Source: Rhopalosiphum padi (lineage: Eukaryota > Arthropoda > Insecta > Hemiptera > Aphididae). From it: a DNA stretch of 64,000 nt. Positions within the stretch are counted from its first letter, which is position 1. Every line of letters starts with the position of its first letter. Of the stretch, positions 60,490 through 64,000 are shown piece by piece. The stretch covers positions 63,156,152-63,220,151 of the forward strand of contig NC_083597.1 in the NCBI RefSeq assembly GCF_020882245.1. The letters run 5' to 3'. Position numbers and translations under genes: made by a program. Under the pieces are notes generated by a model, which made no database searches, was not told where the DNA came from, and saw only the letters and a program-made list of their open reading frames with translations.

Positions 60490-63400
60490 TGAATAAGAAT
60501 GAAATTACTGCAAATGACTTATTAGTTAATATATGCGTATAATTATTTTAAAGTATAACATATTATAATATAATACCAGCACAAGTATGAGCAGCCAACG
60601 AAATACACGACGAAATACGTGTATAATCGTACTTTTACTACTAAAAATAAGTTTTGATGGATCTCATAAGCCACAACTACAGGTAATCAATTATGTCACT
60701 GCGCAGATATTTCAAATAATAACGTTTTGATTTTAGTAAAATGTACAAATATATATATATATATTTATATGTGTATGTGTATTGTATATTATTATTATAC
60801 TGTTCAGAGGTAAGTACTGCAATAATTGATAATGATGGAGGAAATATACTTATTTTTATTAACGACTTTGGCGCGGTCGTATACTCTACAGAGTACTTAA
60901 TAATAATATGCCAGGCACGCGTATTACGCGCTTCAGACCGTGTAAAGTAACACGTCTATATTATTATATCTACTGATGAAGGTATAGGTGCAACGTACAA
61001 TTACAACAGAGTAATCCACTATATACGACGATACGATATCGTATAATAGATACGTAGTCATATTAATTATTATGTTATAATAACGATGGCTAGGCGTACG
61101 CAAAACTATAAAATTATCTTCGATAGAGTCACGAAATATAAAATTTCTATCGGTACGTTTCATTATTACTATTCTGTAACTATTATGGGCTTTGTTTATT
61201 ACTATTTTAGTGTTGAGACTACTTTACAAACGGTATTAAACATTTGTTTAAAATGTGCCACGTGACGTTGTTTTAGGCTACAGGGACATACTTACACTAT
61301 TTTCTAGAGATGAACCTTTTTTAATATTAATTAAATATAATATATAAAAGCTAATAAAATTAAATAAGTAACTTTATTCAATGTCATAGGATTATTTTAC
61401 AATATAGCTCAAAAAATATAATCAAATAAATTGTTATTATTATTTTCTAAATAAATCGCATTTAATTTTATCGATTAAAAATTAAAAATAAGCTCTGAGG
61501 AGCGATTGTCACCCCCATCCCTATCCAGCGTCATTTAGTGATATGTTTGAGTGTACATTTGTAGCAACGAAAAGTATATTTTGAAGAAATAAATAGGAAA
61601 GTAATTTAAAAAATAAAATATAACTGTGTATATACACTAAGTTATCGTCATGTTATTACCATTGAGTATAAGTAACCGAATCGAAGCAGACTGCGATACA
61701 CGCCCGTAAGTGTATCAGATTGTATAAAATATATCGAAACTGTTTTCGTGTGGTGTAGGGTGATATATTATTATATAATGGAACCTTGAAATGGACACTT
61801 TGTACATTATTAGTCGGTAGTGCACGCACGTCAACGAAAACAGGTGTTGAAAAATCGTAACTATAGAAATAATTGTCTTTCTAAAAAATAAAAATAAATG
61901 ATCATGTCGTTTTCGAAATGTATAGGTATAATATGAAAAAATTAAAAACCAACGACAAATGCGAGAATCAGGCAGTTTTAAATCACAAATTTTCACAAAC
62001 GCCTTCGTTACCGCCAATCTTTAAAATAACTAATTAACTAATGATGTTTCCTTTAAAAAAAAAAATGTGGTTGCACATTAGTATAGTACTTCAGGGATTT
62101 TAAATGTTTAATAAGTTTTAATAATACGGTTGTAGAAATTATTCTTCGTAATTGTCTCTATATTCCGATAAAGGTAATTTATAATATAATTTTAGTATAA
62201 TGATATAGGTAATGTAGTGTAAATATTTGATCTGTACTATGAGTACGTAATACCAAGTATTGACAGAGTAAAAAATTATTTTTTTCTGAGTTGCTAAAAC
62301 TATAATTTTAATGTATAAACAATTTCGTTAAATATTATAAAAGATCATTTAAAATTAAAATGAGAAGATTTTTGTAGTATGAACAATATATTAAACAAAT
62401 TCACTAAATATTTCATGAAATATTAGAGCTAGAAAATAAAAAAAAACAACAAAAATCAGTACACGTAGAAAATAAACGAAACGGATTAAAATACTAAAGA
62501 CAAACGATGTAAACGCTGTATATTTACAAATTTAAATTAATTTAGATTGTTATAATATTTTATAAATATTAAAAATCGTCAAAATAAAGATTTTTTAATT
62601 ATTAAGAAATCCGAAATGAGAGATGCGCAAATATATTCATAATGTTAGAAATAGGTTCAAAGTTAAAGTTATATACCACCGTTGTACATGTTTACCTAAT
62701 AATTTATACCTTTATATTAATAGGTTTGGTATAGTATTATTATCTTTTAGTCACGTAAACCAATAACAGAAGCTAAATTGAAAAGAATTATATTATCGGA
62801 AGTGCGTATAATCAACCAAATATTAATCCGTATTTTCATAAATGGATATTATTATAATCTTGGATAATTTTTGAAAACACGTGATTCTATCAATCACAGC
62901 TTATGTCCGTGGTTGAATTAATTGAAAAATAAAAACTAACGACATTTTCGCCAAAATTAAATAAATAAATTTAACGCGTAGAGCTGGTAATCTACTTGGA
63001 TCGCGAAAAATAATATATAATTATGTGTATAGGTTTACCTAAAAATCGATATATGTGTGTATCTATAACACAATAATAATATTATATTAATTGCGGAAAT
63101 ATCGCGATTTATTGCCACGTTTTGATTAATGTTTTGTAGAACTACTGCCGTTTGCGCACATGTTTTATACAGAATATATTATACGCAAAATTACATACAT
63201 GCTTGACATGGCCTAAGATCAGATAATCACTTGGTTTTTTTTTTGACGAATTTTATAATTTTATTCTAAAAAATAGGTTATATCCATCACTAGTTTAAAT
63301 GAAAATTTAATTTTTAAATGTCCTAAACGTTGTTTTCATGCACCATAAAAAAAAATTTTCAGTCTAAATCAAGGAAATAATGTCTACGTGAAAGATTGAT

Positions 63401-63540
63401 GTTTGTGGTTTGCGGCTTTGTGAGATATGAAATTTATATAATTATTATCAGGTGAGACATTTTAAATATTTTACCCAAAACCAAAAAAAATGCTTATCCA
63501 TCGCTATACCTGAGATCGTAACGAGATTTCGATTGATTAT
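60490..63540. other. AT-rich region
   Basis: No gene seen. A good donor, TTCAGAG/GTAAGTACTG, at 60,810 follows only TA- and TGTA-derived sequence, so a coding exon is unlikely, though an untranslated exon is possible. The 100-codon minus frame at 61,715-62,017 has no other support. Confidence 0.45.
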
Positions 63541-63544
63541 TCAC

Positions 63545-64000
63545 GTAGGAATGAGGGAAACGCTTTTATTGTTCGAATGCAACACAATAACGGTAAAACA
63601 CGAAAAACTACATTAAGGAAAATAAAAATGATATACGGCGGCGGCAGCATTATTATTGTATGTTATTTATCGCAAGATCTGCAGCACACGAGGACACCTG
63701 TGACCTTATTACTTGGTTATATGTATGTATGTTTTTTGTTTGGTGCTTTTTTTCGGGGGGTTTTGCATGTGAACATCGGAAGTGGACATTATGTGCATAT
63801 GACGCGCGTGTGTGAGTGTTTGTGTCTCTCGTACACACTAATTTATATGTATAGGAGGAACCGACACGCGATTTCCAACAGGAAAGGACATTAAGTTTCC
63901 ACTAACACGGAGATCATTATCGCGACTTCGGCTCGGTCAGTGTGTATATCGTGTATAATAGTAGCTAGTATAATAATAATAACAACAAATCATAATGGAA
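63545..64000. other. Mixed-composition end of window
   Basis: Overlapping frames on both strands at 63,577-63,894 without start, splice or composition support. The last 100 bases carry CGACTTCGGCTCGGTCAGTG, which resembles an arthropod initiator region (TCAGT), but no downstream sequence is available to judge it. Confidence 0.35.

Noticed and set aside
60741..60810. Coding exon ending at the strong TTCAGAG/GTAAGTA donor
   Set aside because: The sequence before the donor is TA and TGTA repeat; any peptide would be low-complexity.
1..64000. Known insect microRNAs, rRNA, TTAGG telomere arrays, CRISPR arrays
   Set aside because: I looked for mature sequences of common insect microRNAs and for these repeats by eye and found none. 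A computational search could still find diverged examples.

Overview
The window is low-GC eukaryotic DNA with no bacterial or phage gene organisation. It most resembles intergenic and intronic sequence from an aphid or other hemipteran insect. This rests on the overall base composition, on runs such as AATAATATTATTAT, and on the repeated palindrome TAGGTACCTA, which I associate with aphid genomes. The species call is inference. No known gene, tRNA, rRNA, CRISPR array or mitochondrial insert could be recognised. A rough estimate at about 35% GC predicts around a hundred chance open frames of 60 or more codons on two strands of 64 kb, which is about what is seen. Most open frames therefore mean nothing.

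Layout. Bases 1-24,200 are a mosaic of AT-rich DNA and short CpG-containing patches, rich in microsatellites (CA, GA, GTC, CG, ATT), with TGACGTCA sites clustered near 9 kb. Bases 24,200-27,000 are an AT-rich desert. A compact GC island lies at 27,080-27,660, and another desert with a 214-bp tandem duplication and a transposon copy runs to 32,000. A second GC island at 32,030-32,830 holds the best splice signals in the window. From 33 to 43 kb the DNA is mostly AT-rich with transposon remnants. A mixed block lies at 43.0-44.1 kb. From 44 to 57.9 kb it is AT-rich with small exon-like islands near 47.5, 50.7, 54.7 and 55.9 kb. The last 6 kb contain CpG-containing blocks at 58.0-59.0 and 60.1-60.5 kb.

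Best-supported features: (1) three copies of one 600-630 bp non-autonomous DNA transposon family with related termini and long inverted arms (30,508-31,138; 35,581-36,207; 48,028-48,625); (2) a perfect 48-bp palindrome at 15,913-15,960; (3) a 33-nt minus-strand segment at 32,039-32,071 with branch point, pyrimidine tract, acceptor and GTAAGT donor, a candidate microexon; (4) a 214-bp tandem duplication with a conserved inverted repeat; (5) a strong stem-loop at 55,327-55,387.

Several short segments look like exons or small ORFs. Three on the plus strand (4,298-4,404; 8,315-8,400; 15,689-15,768) are phase-compatible and could encode a 90-residue protein. All coding calls here are low confidence and need transcript or homology data. 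How any of these would work together cannot be read from the sequence alone.
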